Below, piece by piece: positions 20,809 through 28,687 of a DNA stretch of 64,000 nt. The stretch covers positions 186,001 to 250,000 of the forward strand of contig NZ_JASCRR010000005.1 in NCBI RefSeq assembly GCF_030010215.1, in the 5' to 3' direction. The notes below the pieces were generated by a model. That model ran no database searches, had not been told where the DNA came from, and saw only the letters and a list, made by a program, of their open reading frames with translations. This stretch comes from Tianweitania sp. UT-5YL-CI-8 (GTDB lineage Bacteria > Pseudomonadota > Alphaproteobacteria > Rhizobiales > Rhizobiaceae). The translations under genes were made by a program, and so were the position numbers. Position 1 is the stretch's first letter. Every line of letters begins with the position of its first letter.

Positions 20809-21119
20809 TGGTCCATATCCTTCAGCAGAGTCTTGAGATCGTCGATGCGCGCCGGCCAGTAGGCACGATATTTGGCGAGCCATTCGCCGATGCTGGCGAG
20901 CCCGTCCGGATCGACCTCATAGTTGACGAAGCGGCCCTGCCGCTGCTCGCGCACCAGTCCGGCGGAGCGCAGAACGGAGAGATGCTGCGACATCGCCGGC
21001 TGGCTGATGCTCAGCCCCTCGCGCAACTCGCTGGCATTGTGGCCGCTCGTCGCCAGACGCTCGAAGATCGTGCGGCGAGTCGGGTCGGCAAGCGCCTTGA
21101 ATATCTGGTCATGCGTCAT
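20805..21119 (-). CDS. ArsR family transcriptional regulator
   Basis: This 104-residue winged-helix repressor has HDQIFKALADPTRRTIFERL, the recognition helix region ISQPAMSQHLSVLRSAGLV and the wing REQRQGRFVNYEV, all typical of ArsR. No metal-binding CxC motif is present, so it belongs to the non-metal ArsR group that partners with SRPBCC proteins. ATG 21119 was chosen; a GTG at 21128 would add three residues. An inverted repeat ATAAG-N6-CTTAT at 21129-21144, just upstream of the start, is a likely autoregulatory operator. The SRPBCC gene follows with an ATGA overlap. Confidence 0.92.
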   Translation of the reverse strand: MTHDQIFKALADPTRRTIFERLATSGHNASELREGLSISQPAMSQHLSVLRSAGLVREQRQGRFVNYEVDPDGLASIGEWLAKYRAYWPARIDDLKTLLKDMDQ

Positions 21120-21128
21120 GACCGACAC

Positions 21129-21144
21129 ATAAGCACAGACTTAT
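21129..21144. promoter_or_regulatory. Candidate ArsR operator
   Basis: ATAAG (21129-21133) and CTTAT (21140-21144) form a perfect inverted repeat with a 6-nt spacer, about 10-25 bp upstream of the regulator's ATG. AT-rich ATAA/TTAT palindromes are typical ArsR sites. The position favours the ATG at 21119 over the GTG at 21128. Confidence 0.45.
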
Positions 21145-21171
21145 TTCATTAGCAAGCGTCGCGTGACGCGA

Positions 21172-21786
21172 TTAAAACTCGATGCCCTTCTGCGCCTTCA
21201 CCCCGGCGGAGAAATGGTGCTTCACGGACCCCATCTCGGTGACAAGATCGGCAGCGTCGAGCAGCAATGGCTTGGCGTTGCGGCCGGTGACAACGACATG
21301 CAGACCCTCGCGGCGGCCGGCAAGTTCCGCGACGACCTGTTCAAGATCGAGATAATCGTAACGCAGCGCGATGTTGAGTTCGTCCAGCACGACGAGATCG
21401 ATGCTTTGGTCGGCCATGAGTTCCTTAGCCTTGGCCCAGGCTACCTCGGCGGCTGCGATGTCGCGTTTCAGGTCCTGCGTTTCCCAGGTGAACCCCTCGC
21501 CCATCGTGTGCCAGACGACCTTGTCGCCGAACACAGCGAAGGCATCCTTTTCGCCGGAATGCCAGGCGCCCTTGATAAACTGCACGACGCCGACGCGGCG
21601 GCCATAGCCCAGCATGCGCAGCGCGAGCCCGAAGGCGGCGGTGGTTTTTCCCTTGCCCGGGCCGGTGTTGACGATCAGCAGGCCTTTTTCGACCGTCTTC
21701 TCCGCCACCTCGGCATCCTGCACAGCCTTGCGCTTCTCCATCTTGGCGCGGTGGCGCTCGGCGTCCTTGTCGTCGATGTTTTTCAT
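21172..21786 (-). CDS. cobO: Cob(I)yrinic acid a,c-diamide adenosyltransferase
   Basis: CobO transfers the adenosyl group from ATP to Co(I) corrinoids. The 204-residue product has the P-loop VNTGPGKGKTTAAFGLALR, the conserved VQFIKGAWHSGEKDAF segment, the Walker-B-like LVVLDELNIALRYDYL and VVTGRNAKPLLLDAADLVTEM, all typical of CobA/CobO. ATG 21786 was chosen because it gives a 1-bp TGATG overlap with cobU and starts at MKNIDDKDAERHRAKMEKRK, a charged N terminus usual in rhizobial CobO. Last gene of the riboswitch-led cbtB-cbtA-cobU-cobO operon on the minus strand. Confidence 0.96.
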   Translation of the reverse strand: MKNIDDKDAERHRAKMEKRKAVQDAEVAEKTVEKGLLIVNTGPGKGKTTAAFGLALRMLGYGRRVGVVQFIKGAWHSGEKDAFAVFGDKVVWHTMGEGFTWETQDLKRDIAAAEVAWAKAKELMADQSIDLVVLDELNIALRYDYLDLEQVVAELAGRREGLHVVVTGRNAKPLLLDAADLVTEMGSVKHHFSAGVKAQKGIEF

Positions 21787-22298
21787 CACTTCACTTTCAT
21801 CGGCAGGCCGGACACCATGAACAGAACGGTGTCGGCATGGGCAGCGACACGCTGGTTTAGCCGGCCGGCGGCATCGCGGAACCGGCGCGCCAATGCATTG
21901 TCGGGCACGATGCCCAGCCCGACCTCGTTGGACACAACGAACCATGGCCCGCGCGGACGCGACAGGGCATGCGCAAGATGTGCGCTCTCCCGCTCGACGT
22001 CATGGCCCGCCAGCATCTGATTGGACAGCCACAGCGTCAAACAATCCAGCAGCAGCGGCGCGCCATCGGGCAAAGCGTCGAGGGTCTCGGTCAGGTCGAG
22101 CGGCGCATCCAGCGTCACCCAATTGGCGTCGCGCCGGGCGCGGTGGATGGCAATGCGCTCGCCCATCTCATCGTCATAGGCTTGCGCCGTGGCGATATAG
22201 GTCCACGGCGCGGGGAAGGCGCTGACGAGCTGCTCGGCATGCGCGCTCTTGCCGGAGCGCGCGCCGCCGAGCAGGAAGGTCAGGCCCGCTTCAGGCAA
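21786..22298 (-). CDS. cobU: Bifunctional adenosylcobinamide kinase/guanylyltransferase
   Basis: This enzyme (CobU, called CobP in Pseudomonas denitrificans) phosphorylates adenosylcobinamide and converts the phosphate to the GDP form. The 170-residue protein has the P-loop LLGGARSGKSAHAE, followed by YIATAQAYDDEMGERIAIHRARR (guanylyl-accepting His region), LLLDCLTLWLSNQ and VSNEVGLGIVPDNALARRFRD. The start is TTG 22298, overlapping the cbtA stop by 8 bp; no ATG lies before the P-loop. It overlaps cobO by 1 bp, so the operon is tightly coupled. Confidence 0.95.
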   Translation of the reverse strand: MPEAGLTFLLGGARSGKSAHAEQLVSAFPAPWTYIATAQAYDDEMGERIAIHRARRDANWVTLDAPLDLTETLDALPDGAPLLLDCLTLWLSNQMLAGHDVERESAHLAHALSRPRGPWFVVSNEVGLGIVPDNALARRFRDAAGRLNQRVAAHADTVLFMVSGLPMKVK

Positions 22299-23034
22299 AG
22301 CTGCCGCGCAGCGCCGGCTGACCGAGGAAGCGGCTGCGGATCATGCCCGCGACCGCGCCGAGAACCAGCCAGAACACTAGATTGGTGATGGTGACCGCCA
22401 CGACGAAGCTGTGGTGCAGGTCGGCCGGTACCGGCGAATCATGCGATTCGGGCTGCGGCGCGCCGATGACATGCGGCAGCACGATCAGCGCCACGCCCAA
22501 AGCCGCCAAAGGCAGCGATTTGCGGAACGCGATCAGCCAGAGACCGGCGGCGGTGGCTATCACCGTTCCGACCCACCAGACCTGGCGCGATGCGAGATCG
22601 GCGGCCGGCATGGCCGGCAGTTCCGGCGGCAGGCCCAGACCCGGCGCCAGCGTGAAGACGGCAAAACCGGCAAAGCCCCAGAACAGCCCGTTGCGCCAGC
22701 TGGAAATCCCGCCCGACAGCTCGGAGACGGCAAGCAGGACCAGGCCGAAGCCGATGCCGCTCAAGGCATTCGCGGCGGCGGTGTAGAAGAAGCGCTCGAA
22801 GCCGTCCGCCGGCGCCCAGCCTTCCTCGTCATGATCGTGGCTGTGCGAGGCTGCCGCCTGCTCGCCCGCAGCGGGGGTGCCATGGTCGTGCGGCGCGGCC
22901 TCGCCTGCATTTTCAAACGTTTCCGCCTGGAGGATCAGCGGCACGGTGGCGAAGCTTTGCAGGGCAGCCAGGACGATACCCGCGCAAAGCCCGGCGAGCG
23001 CCGCGATGAACACGACGTTACGAAACAATGTCAT
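22291..23034 (-). CDS. cbtA: CbtA family cobalt transporter subunit
   Basis: CbtA is a multi-pass membrane protein that, with CbtB, is thought to import cobalt for cobalamin synthesis. The 247-residue product has a first membrane segment (about 5-22), a His-rich loop (ENAGEAAPHDHGTPAAG, then SHSHDHDEEG) that may bind metal, and four further hydrophobic segments, with the conserved AANALSGIGFGLVLLAV and FWGFAGFAVFTLAPGLGLPPELP. Location between cbtB and cobU behind a cobalamin riboswitch supports the cobalt role. Transport function is family inference. Confidence 0.9.
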   Translation of the reverse strand: MTLFRNVVFIAALAGLCAGIVLAALQSFATVPLILQAETFENAGEAAPHDHGTPAAGEQAAASHSHDHDEEGWAPADGFERFFYTAAANALSGIGFGLVLLAVSELSGGISSWRNGLFWGFAGFAVFTLAPGLGLPPELPAMPAADLASRQVWWVGTVIATAAGLWLIAFRKSLPLAALGVALIVLPHVIGAPQPESHDSPVPADLHHSFVVAVTITNLVFWLVLGAVAGMIRSRFLGQPALRGSFA

Positions 23035-23049
23035 GATGAAATTCCCCGA

Positions 23050-23229
23050 TTAGTGGCAGGGAAACGCCAGGGAATGGCGATAGTCGTGGCCGGCATTGTG
23101 CACGACTTCCATATGCGAGAAGCCGAGGAAACCGACGACGAAGACGCCGAGCAGGCCGGCCATCGCCAGCTGCATGAATTTCGAGGCCGACGTAACGTCC
23201 GCGCCGAGGGTTGTGGTAACGGTGTTCAT
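23050..23229 (-). CDS. cbtB: CbtB family cobalt transporter subunit
   Basis: This 59-residue membrane protein has one hydrophobic segment (about 18-38, ending VVGFLGFSHMEVVHN) and a His-rich C terminus HMEVVHNAGHDYRHSLAFPCH, the hallmark of CbtB, likely for cobalt capture. The ATG at 23229 gives MNTVTTTLGADVTSASKF. It is the first gene after the cobalamin riboswitch on the minus strand and 15 bp before cbtA, so it is the leader gene of a B12-repressed cobalt-uptake and corrinoid-maturation operon. Confidence 0.9.
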   Translation of the reverse strand: MNTVTTTLGADVTSASKFMQLAMAGLLGVFVVGFLGFSHMEVVHNAGHDYRHSLAFPCH

Positions 23230-23271
23230 TCCAAAAATCCTTTCGCCCTCCACCCGAGGGCCAAGAGTTGC

Positions 23272-23445
23272 GTTGCGTCGCCGGCAGGTCTCCTGGCTCG
23301 CGGACTTCCGCCCTCCCCGCCTTCCCGGAACAGATCCAGTGGCGCATGGGTTGGGCTGACCGCTTACAGTTGCGGGGGCAGCTGCGGAGTTGGACGAAAC
23401 CGTCCTCACCGCATTCCCTCTTCCTTCCATCGGAAACCGACGACC
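23272..23445 (-). promoter_or_regulatory. Cobalamin (AdoCbl) riboswitch upstream of cbtB
   Basis: On the minus strand the region contains the canonical B12-box GAGCCAGGAGACCTGCCG, the upstream CCCCGCAACTGTAAGCGG core and GAGGGAATGCGGTGAG, in the order of the cobalamin aptamer, ending about 40 bp before the cbtB ATG. Binding of adenosylcobalamin would lower expression of the cbtB-cbtA-cobU-cobO operon. Confidence 0.93.
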
Positions 23446-23451
23446 TCAGCA

Positions 23452-23480
23452 CTATAGGAACAAACACGGCCAACGGCAAA
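23452..23480 (-). promoter_or_regulatory. Candidate promoter of the cbtB riboswitch transcript
   Basis: On the minus strand TTTGCC (-35) and CTATAG (-10) are separated by 17 bp, with the -10 about 7 bp before the first aptamer bases. Spacing and position fit a sigma-70 promoter. Confidence 0.45.
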
Positions 23481-23585
23481 CGAAACCCGTTGCGCCAAAC
23501 TCGGCTGGGCAGAGATCGTCAATTCGATTCATCGCTACGTTGAGCCGTGCTAGAGAAGCGACGTCCAGGGAGCGCCGGAAGCCAG

Positions 23586-24569
23586 ATGACTGCCACAGAC
23601 CAGCCGAAAGACCGGCGCATCCTGTCCATCGACGTCGCGCGCGGCGTGGCGCTGATCGCCATGGCGATTTATCACGGCGCCTGGGACCTCGAGATGTTCG
23701 GTTATCTCGATCCCGGCACTGTGGCGCATGGCGGTTGGAAGATGTTTGCCCGCTGCATCGCCTCGACCTTCCTGTTCCTGGTCGGTGTCAGCCTGTTTCT
23801 GGCCCATGGCCGGCAGATACGCTGGCGCGGCTTTGCCATCCGCCTGGCGATGGTCGCGGCAGCCGCCGCACTGATTACGGCAGCGACATTATATGCCACG
23901 CCTGAAGCCTTCATCTTCTTCGGCATCCTGCATCAGATCGCGCTGGCGAGCTTGCTCGGCCTCGCCTTCCTGCGGCTGCCCGCGATGGTCAGCCTTGTCG
24001 TCGCTACCCTGGTGATTCTCGCGCCGATCTATCTGCGTGCGACGGTCTTCGATCATCCCGCGCTTTGGTGGGTCGGGCTTTCGACAACCAATCCGCGCTC
24101 CAACGACTATGTCCCGCTGTTTCCATGGTTCGCGCCGGTGCTGATCGGCATCGCGGCCGCCAAGCTGGCCACGGACTACGGTCAGAAGGAGCACCTTGCC
24201 GCGATCCGCCCGGGACGCTGGTCGACGCCGCTGCTGTTCGCAGGGCGGCATAGCCTGGCGTTTTATCTGATCCACCAGCCGGTGCTGATCGGCCTTGTCT
24301 GGCTGGCGACGCAGATCGTTCCGCCGCCTCAGGCTGACCCGGAGGTCGGTTTCAACCGCGAATGCCGAGCCTCGTGCATCGAACAGCGCGATGCAACCTT
24401 CTGCACCGCCTATTGCGGCTGCATGCTGGAGTCTTTGCGCGGCGACGGCTCGCTCGACCGCATCTTCGCCGGCGAATCCGGCACAGAGCTTCAGCTGCAG
24501 GTCGAGCAACACGCCCTCGCCTGCACCGGCAGAACCGACTATGGTCTGCCGCAGGGAGGAACACAGTGA
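23586..24569 (+). CDS. DUF1624 heparan-alpha-glucosaminide N-acetyltransferase-like membrane protein
   Basis: This 327-residue integral membrane protein belongs to the DUF1624/heparan-alpha-glucosaminide N-acetyltransferase-like family. It starts RRILSIDVARGVALIAMAIYHGAWDLEMFG, the signature containing the conserved His, and has about seven membrane segments up to SLAFYLIHQPVLIGLVWLA. The remaining tail is soluble and Cys-rich with twin CX3C spacing (Cys260, 264, 273, 277, 279), suggesting a disulfide or metal module. ATG 23586 was chosen over an upstream TTG at 23547. The stop overlaps the next gene's GTG (GTGA). Acyl substrate unknown. Confidence 0.82.
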   Translation: MTATDQPKDRRILSIDVARGVALIAMAIYHGAWDLEMFGYLDPGTVAHGGWKMFARCIASTFLFLVGVSLFLAHGRQIRWRGFAIRLAMVAAAAALITAATLYATPEAFIFFGILHQIALASLLGLAFLRLPAMVSLVVATLVILAPIYLRATVFDHPALWWVGLSTTNPRSNDYVPLFPWFAPVLIGIAAAKLATDYGQKEHLAAIRPGRWSTPLLFAGRHSLAFYLIHQPVLIGLVWLATQIVPPPQADPEVGFNRECRASCIEQRDATFCTAYCGCMLESLRGDGSLDRIFAGESGTELQLQVEQHALACTGRTDYGLPQGGTQ

Positions 24570-25042
24570 ACGACAGTCAAACCGCACCCAGCCGCGTGCC
24601 CTGGCCACCGCTGGTCTATCTCGTCGCAATGGCCGCAGCCATCGTGCTGTTCATCGTCTATCCGCTGCCCTGGTTCGGCTCGCCCTTCGCCGACTTCCTG
24701 CAGGCATTCGGCTGGCTGGTGCTGGCCGCGGTCATTGCGCTTTACGTCACGGCCATCCGCGCTTTGCACAAGGCGAAGACCACCGTTTCGCCCATTCATG
24801 CGGCGACGCATCTGGTCACCGACGGCGTCTTCGGCGTTTCGAGAAACCCGCTCTATCTCGCCAACACGCTGCTGATGTTCGGCGTCGGCTTGATCGTCGG
24901 GGAGATATGGTTCTTCGCGCTCGGCATCGTGGCAGCCTTTGCCACGCAAAAGCTTTCCATCGAGCCGGAAGAGCGGCATCTGAAAGCGCGCTTCGGAAAG
25001 AAATATCTCGATTACGCCAAAAAGGTCCGTCGCTGGGTGTAG
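24566..25042 (+). CDS. Isoprenylcysteine methyltransferase-like membrane protein
   Basis: This 158-residue membrane protein has three to four hydrophobic segments and the ICMT/PEMT-type motif VTDGVFGVSRNPLYLANTLLMFGVGL followed by IEPEERHLKARFGKKYLDY, where Arg-Asn-Pro and the Glu-Glu-x-x-Leu block bind SAM and substrate in the family. Bacterial members are often named only by this domain, and the methyl acceptor is unknown. GTG 24566 overlaps the upstream stop (GTGA), with AGGGAGGAAC as a strong ribosome-binding site. The pair with the DUF1624 gene is probably one transcript. Confidence 0.85.
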   Translation: MNDSQTAPSRVPWPPLVYLVAMAAAIVLFIVYPLPWFGSPFADFLQAFGWLVLAAVIALYVTAIRALHKAKTTVSPIHAATHLVTDGVFGVSRNPLYLANTLLMFGVGLIVGEIWFFALGIVAAFATQKLSIEPEERHLKARFGKKYLDYAKKVRRWV

Positions 25043-25052
25043 CAGGCTTGCG

Positions 25053-25439
25053 TCAGGTCGTGACGCCGAGCTCGGCCAGCCGCTCGACGCAGGAATCCTC
25101 GGCCTGGTCGAGTTCGGCAAGCGTCTCTTCGAGGTCGCGGCGCTTCTGGCGCAGCTCCTCGCGCTTTTCCTCGATGCGCTTGATCATCAGCTTGAGCTGG
25201 CCGACCTCGCCGGGCGGCTCACGATACATCTGGATAATCTCGCGGATTTCGTTGATCGAAAAGCCGAGCCGCTTGCCGCGCATGATCTGGCGGACGAGAT
25301 GCCGGTCGGACGGCTTGAACAGGCGGGTGCGGCCGCGCCGCAGCGGCTGGATCAGGCCCTCATCCTCGTAGAAGCGCAGCGTGCGGGTGGAGATGTCGAA
25401 CTCCCGCGTCAGTTCGGTGATCGTGTAATATTCGCGCAT
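25053..25439 (-). CDS. MerR family transcriptional regulator
   Basis: This 128-residue MerR-type regulator has the N-terminal winged helix (YYTITELTREFDISTRTLRFYEDEGLIQPLRRGRTRLF), the RLVRQIMRGKRLGFSINEIREII helix pair, and a long C-terminal coiled coil (about 80-118, IKRIEEKREELRQKRRDLEETL) for dimerisation. There are no metal-binding Cys residues in the tail apart from one near 118, so it is not a metal sensor. The pattern resembles the LiuR-like branch controlling branched-chain catabolism, but no such genes are adjacent, so the target is unknown. It is convergent with the methyltransferase-like gene. Confidence 0.88.
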   Translation of the reverse strand: MREYYTITELTREFDISTRTLRFYEDEGLIQPLRRGRTRLFKPSDRHLVRQIMRGKRLGFSINEIREIIQMYREPPGEVGQLKLMIKRIEEKREELRQKRRDLEETLAELDQAEDSCVERLAELGVTT

Positions 25440-25639
25440 CGAACTGCCCTCACGCCATCAGGCGTCCAAAACTTCCGCCGTCCTCCACGAAGACAGCGCC
25501 ACCAGGAATCGACTTGGCCGCGCGCAAGGCCGTTTCCTGAACTATTTCGCACGGCATTTACGTAAAAGTCAATTTACGCGCGGCCGGCTGACACACGGAA
25601 ATGCCGGGGCTTCTGGCTGATTTGGAAGGCGGCATAAAA

Positions 25640-27058
25640 TCAGAAAAAGCCGAACCACCAGGCGGCAAGGCCGAGGAAGGAGAAAAAGCCGACGATGTCA
25701 GTGACCATGGTCACGAAAACAGCCGAGGCGATGGCAGGGTCGGCGCCGAATTTGTGCAGCAGAAGCGGAATGAGGATGCCACCAAGGGCTGCCGCCATCA
25801 TGTTGATGACCATGGCGGCAGCGATGATGCCGCCCAGATCCGGGTTCTGAAACCAGAAACCGGCGACAATGCCGATCAGCACGGCGAAGATGACGCCATT
25901 GATTGCGCCGACCATCGCCTCGCGCCGGATGATGCGGCCGGCATTGTAGATGTCGAGGTCGCGGGTCGCGAGCGCGCGCACGGTGACGGTCATGGTCTGG
26001 GTCGCGGCGTTGCCGCCCATCGACGCCACGATCGGCATCAGCACCGCGAGCGCCACCATCTGCTCGATGGTGCCGTCGAAGAAGCCGATCACCGATGCCG
26101 ACAAGAATGCCGTGAGAAGATTGACGCTCAGCCACGGGATGCGCGAGCGCGACGTGGCGCGCACCGTGTCCGACAGTTCCTCGTCACCGACGCCGCCCAT
26201 GCGCAGAAGGTCCTCCTCCGCCTCCTGCTGAATGACGTCGACCACATCGTCGATGGTCAGGACGCCGACCAGCCGCTCGTTGGCATCGACCACGGCGGCG
26301 GACAAAAGATCGTATTGCTCGAAGTCGCGCGCGGCCTCCTCCTGGTCCATGGTGGCCGGAATGGCATGACGCGTCTCATGCATGATCTCTTCGATCTTAA
26401 CCATGCGCTTGGCGCGCAGGATTTGGTCGAGGTCGAGGGCGCCCAGGAGACGAAACGTCGGATCGATGACGAATATCTGAGTGAAGCGCTCAGGGAGGTT
26501 GTTGTCCTCGCGCATATAGTCGATGGTCTGGCCCACAGTCCAGAACGGCGGCACGGCGACGAACTCGGTCTGCATACGCCGACCGGCCGTCTCCTCGGGA
26601 TAGTCCAGCGACCGGCGCAGCCTGACCCGCTCTGTGAACGGCAGCTGCGCGAGAATCTCGTCCTGGTCTTCCTCGTCCAAGTCTTCGAGAATGTAGACCG
26701 CGTCGTCGGAATCGAGTTCCTGGACCGCCTGCGCGATCTGCGCATTGGGCATGTTGTCGACGATGTCCATGCGGATCGCTTCGTCGACCTCAGTCAGCGC
26801 CGAAAAGTCGAAATCCGCGCCCATCAGATCGACCAGCGCGAGCCGCTGCTCGGGCATCAAGGCCTCGAGCACGTCGCCCATCTCGGACTGGTGAAGGCGG
26901 GAAACTTCATGCTTCAGCGCCAGCGTGTCGCGGTCGGCTATCGCCGCGCCGATGCCCGCGAGGAAAGAGGCGCGAACGACGCCCTCCTCGTTGTAGATTT
27001 CGGGATGAACGGCGTCGGAAATCTGTGCGCCGGACGTCTGGTCTCTGGGGTCTTCCAT
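25640..27058 (-). CDS. mgtE: Magnesium transporter MgtE
   Basis: MgtE is a Mg2+ channel. The 472-residue product has the acidic MgtE N-domain (about 50-155, EALMPEQRLALVDLMG, DDAVYILEDLDEED), two CBS domains (about 160-290) and five membrane helices at the C terminus (about 310-470) including the pore-lining PIVASMGGNAATQTMTVTVRALA, where the Asn/Asp gate lies, and GGILIPLLLHKFGADPAIASAVFVTMVTDIVGF. All key features are intact. About 300 bp lie between its start and the downstream tRNA; no Mg-sensing leader was recognised. Confidence 0.95.
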   Translation of the reverse strand: MEDPRDQTSGAQISDAVHPEIYNEEGVVRASFLAGIGAAIADRDTLALKHEVSRLHQSEMGDVLEALMPEQRLALVDLMGADFDFSALTEVDEAIRMDIVDNMPNAQIAQAVQELDSDDAVYILEDLDEEDQDEILAQLPFTERVRLRRSLDYPEETAGRRMQTEFVAVPPFWTVGQTIDYMREDNNLPERFTQIFVIDPTFRLLGALDLDQILRAKRMVKIEEIMHETRHAIPATMDQEEAARDFEQYDLLSAAVVDANERLVGVLTIDDVVDVIQQEAEEDLLRMGGVGDEELSDTVRATSRSRIPWLSVNLLTAFLSASVIGFFDGTIEQMVALAVLMPIVASMGGNAATQTMTVTVRALATRDLDIYNAGRIIRREAMVGAINGVIFAVLIGIVAGFWFQNPDLGGIIAAAMVINMMAAALGGILIPLLLHKFGADPAIASAVFVTMVTDIVGFFSFLGLAAWWFGFF

Positions 27059-27376
27059 CGGCGCCCTCCGCTCTTTGTCCGGAGCTTTTCTGCTGCAGGT
27101 CTAGCCTGCATATCTCGGAAACATCAACGAAATAAGGCCCGCCGCGACCTCGTGTCCGCGCCGAATCCCAATCCCTTGCCACGAATCTGGAAATCCGAAG
27201 GATCGGACCGCCAACGCTGAGCCCATACATCCCGTCTCAAGGCCGAGAACACCGCCAAATGAACGAGAACGCATTTTTCCTGTCGTGAGCACCGAATAAT
27301 CCATGCAGCGGCTTGTTTCCCGGAAAACGATTTGCTACATGCCGCGAGCCGGTTCCGACCGGCTCTTTCGTGACGT
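27059..27376. other. Intergenic region between mgtE and tRNA-Leu
   Basis: This 318-bp stretch holds a candidate tRNA promoter (27313-27341) and a GAGCCGGT-TCCG-ACCGGCTC hairpin (27346-27365) just before the tRNA. No conserved ORF was recognised. Confidence 0.6.
27313..27341 (+). promoter_or_regulatory. Candidate promoter of tRNA-Leu
   Basis: TTGTTT (27313-27318), 17 bp, TACATG (27336-27341), about 35 bp before the mature tRNA 5' end. Hexamer match is moderate. Confidence 0.35.
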
Positions 27377-27461
27377 GCGGTCGTGGCGGAATTGGTAGAC
27401 GCGCAGCGTTGAGGTCGCTGTGGGGCAACCCGTGGAAGTTCGAGTCTTCTCGACCGCACCA
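27377..27461 (+). tRNA. tRNA-Leu (GAG)
   Basis: The acceptor arms GCGGTCG and CGACCGC pair perfectly and are followed by encoded ACCA. The anticodon stem CAGCG/CGCTG encloses the loop TTGAGGT, giving anticodon GAG for Leu codons CUC and CUU. The long variable arm and the T-loop TTCGAGTC are present. Total 85 nt. Confidence 0.96.
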
Positions 27462-27772
27462 TCACGAAACAGATGCTCGCATGCATCTGCTTTTCCCCGG
27501 TCTTCTCAGGATTTATCGGCGCGTTCTAATGCGTTGAATGAGATTTAAAAACAGCTTTCCAATATCAAGCAGCCGTCCCATCGTCGCAAAATCTTGCAAC
27601 CCGCGACCGGCAGGCATCGAGACAAGTTGCCTGCTGAGTTTCCATGCTTGGCTGGACGAACGCTGCCGTAGCCGCCATATGTGGAGCATCCGCCGAGCCC
27701 GCGCGATTGCACGCTTCGCGGCGCATATCGAACGGCGCTGCCTCAGACGGCAGCGCTGAAGGAACAGACGCA
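27462..27772. other. Intergenic region between tRNA-Leu and lipB
   Basis: This 311-bp stretch has only weak overlapping open frames rich in Arg on both strands, none with a ribosome-binding site and family signature. I see nothing firmly annotatable apart from the lipB ribosome-binding site AAGGAAC near its end. Confidence 0.5.
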
Positions 27773-28513
27773 ATGACGGAACGCAGCCAGATCGCCACGT
27801 CCTTCCTGCCCGCTCCCGGCTCAGCGCCGGTCGAATGGTCGGTCGCGCCCGGCCTGATGCCCTACCCCGAGGCGCTCGCCTTCATGGAGGCCCGCGCGGA
27901 CGCTATTCGCGCAGGCATCGCCGGCGAGCTCGTCTGGCTTGTCGAGCACCCGCCGCTCTACACCGCCGGCACCAGCGCGCGAATCGAAGACCTCGTCCAG
28001 CCCGACCGCCTGCCGGTCTTCGACGCCGGGCGCGGCGGCGAATACACCTATCATGGACCCGGCCAACGGGTCGCTTATGTGATGCTCGACCTGAAACGCC
28101 GCCGCGAAGACGTCCGCGCCTTCGTCGCCGCATTGGAGGCCTGGATCATCGAGACGCTCGCCGCCTTCAACGTCAAGGGCGAGCGCCGCGAGGACCGCGT
28201 CGGCGTATGGGTCGTCCGGCCTGACCGGCCGCCAATGCACGATGGCAGCGCAGCCGAAGACAAGATCGCAGCCATCGGCATCCGCTTGCGCAAATGGGTC
28301 AGCTTTCACGGCATCTCGATCAATGTCGAACCGGACTTGGCGGATTTCTCCGGCATCGTGCCCTGCGGCATCGCCGACCATGGCGTGACAAGCCTTGTCG
28401 ATCTCGGCCTGCCGGTCACGATGGGCGATCTGGACGAAGCGCTGAAGACAGCCTTCGAAGAGATATTCGGACCTGTGGCGTGGATGGAAGGTGACACCCG
28501 CCTCACCGCTTGA
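27773..28513 (+). CDS. lipB: Lipoyl(octanoyl) transferase
   Basis: LipB transfers the octanoyl group from acyl carrier protein to apo-lipoyl domains, the first step of lipoate synthesis. The 246-residue product has [45 protein letters not shown] (with the catalytic Lys) and the nucleophile Cys in [22 protein letters not shown] 27773 with AAGGAACAGACGCA upstream is preferred to earlier in-frame starts, because [13 protein letters not shown] precedes the first conserved strand. It converges on the SOS-linked small gene. No lipA neighbour is present. Confidence 0.96.
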   Translation: MTERSQIATSFLPAPGSAPVEWSVAPGLMPYPEALAFMEARADAIRAGIAGELVWLVEHPPLYTAGTSARIEDLVQPDRLPVFDAGRGGEYTYHGPGQRVAYVMLDLKRRREDVRAFVAALEAWIIETLAAFNVKGERREDRVGVWVVRPDRPPMHDGSAAEDKIAAIGIRLRKWVSFHGISINVEPDLADFSGIVPCGIADHGVTSLVDLGLPVTMGDLDEALKTAFEEIFGPVAWMEGDTRLTA

Positions 28514-28600
28514 ACCGCCTGCGCTGTGCAGCTTTTTGCGGAGCCGCCCAACGGAATATGCCGCGCCTGGAGCTGGGCTCGCACTGTTTGCTTAGGATTT

Positions 28601-28687
28601 TTAAAGCACGCTGATCAGCATTGCGGCGGAAACGAGGAATGTGCTCATGCACACCAGCGAGATCACGTCCTGAAGAAGTCCAGCCAT
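28601..28687 (-). CDS. 28-residue hydrophobic membrane peptide, LexA-linked (SidA-like candidate)
   Basis: This small gene encodes MAGLLQDVISLVCMSTFLVS followed by AAMLISVL and a stop, 28 residues in total. Only Asp7 is charged, and residues about 8-28 can span the membrane once. Its ATG follows a strong AGGAGAG ribosome-binding site by 4-5 bases, which argues for real translation. Upstream lie tandem SOS-type boxes (28710-28735), so expression is predicted to be repressed by LexA and induced by DNA damage. Size, topology and control resemble Caulobacter SidA, a 29-residue SOS-induced division inhibitor, but I see no clear sequence identity, so that role is inference. Confidence 0.65.
   Translation of the reverse strand: MAGLLQDVISLVCMSTFLVSAAMLISVL

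Noticed and set aside
20467-20883. Longer start for the SRPBCC protein
   Set aside because: The extra N-terminal residues overlap the ArsR coding sequence; ATG 20808 gives the ATGA overlap and the correct domain start.
27513-27798. Two overlapping minus-strand ORFs (86 and 77 codons) before lipB
   Set aside because: Arg-rich or compositionally random, overlapping each other and the lipB start, no SD or family match.
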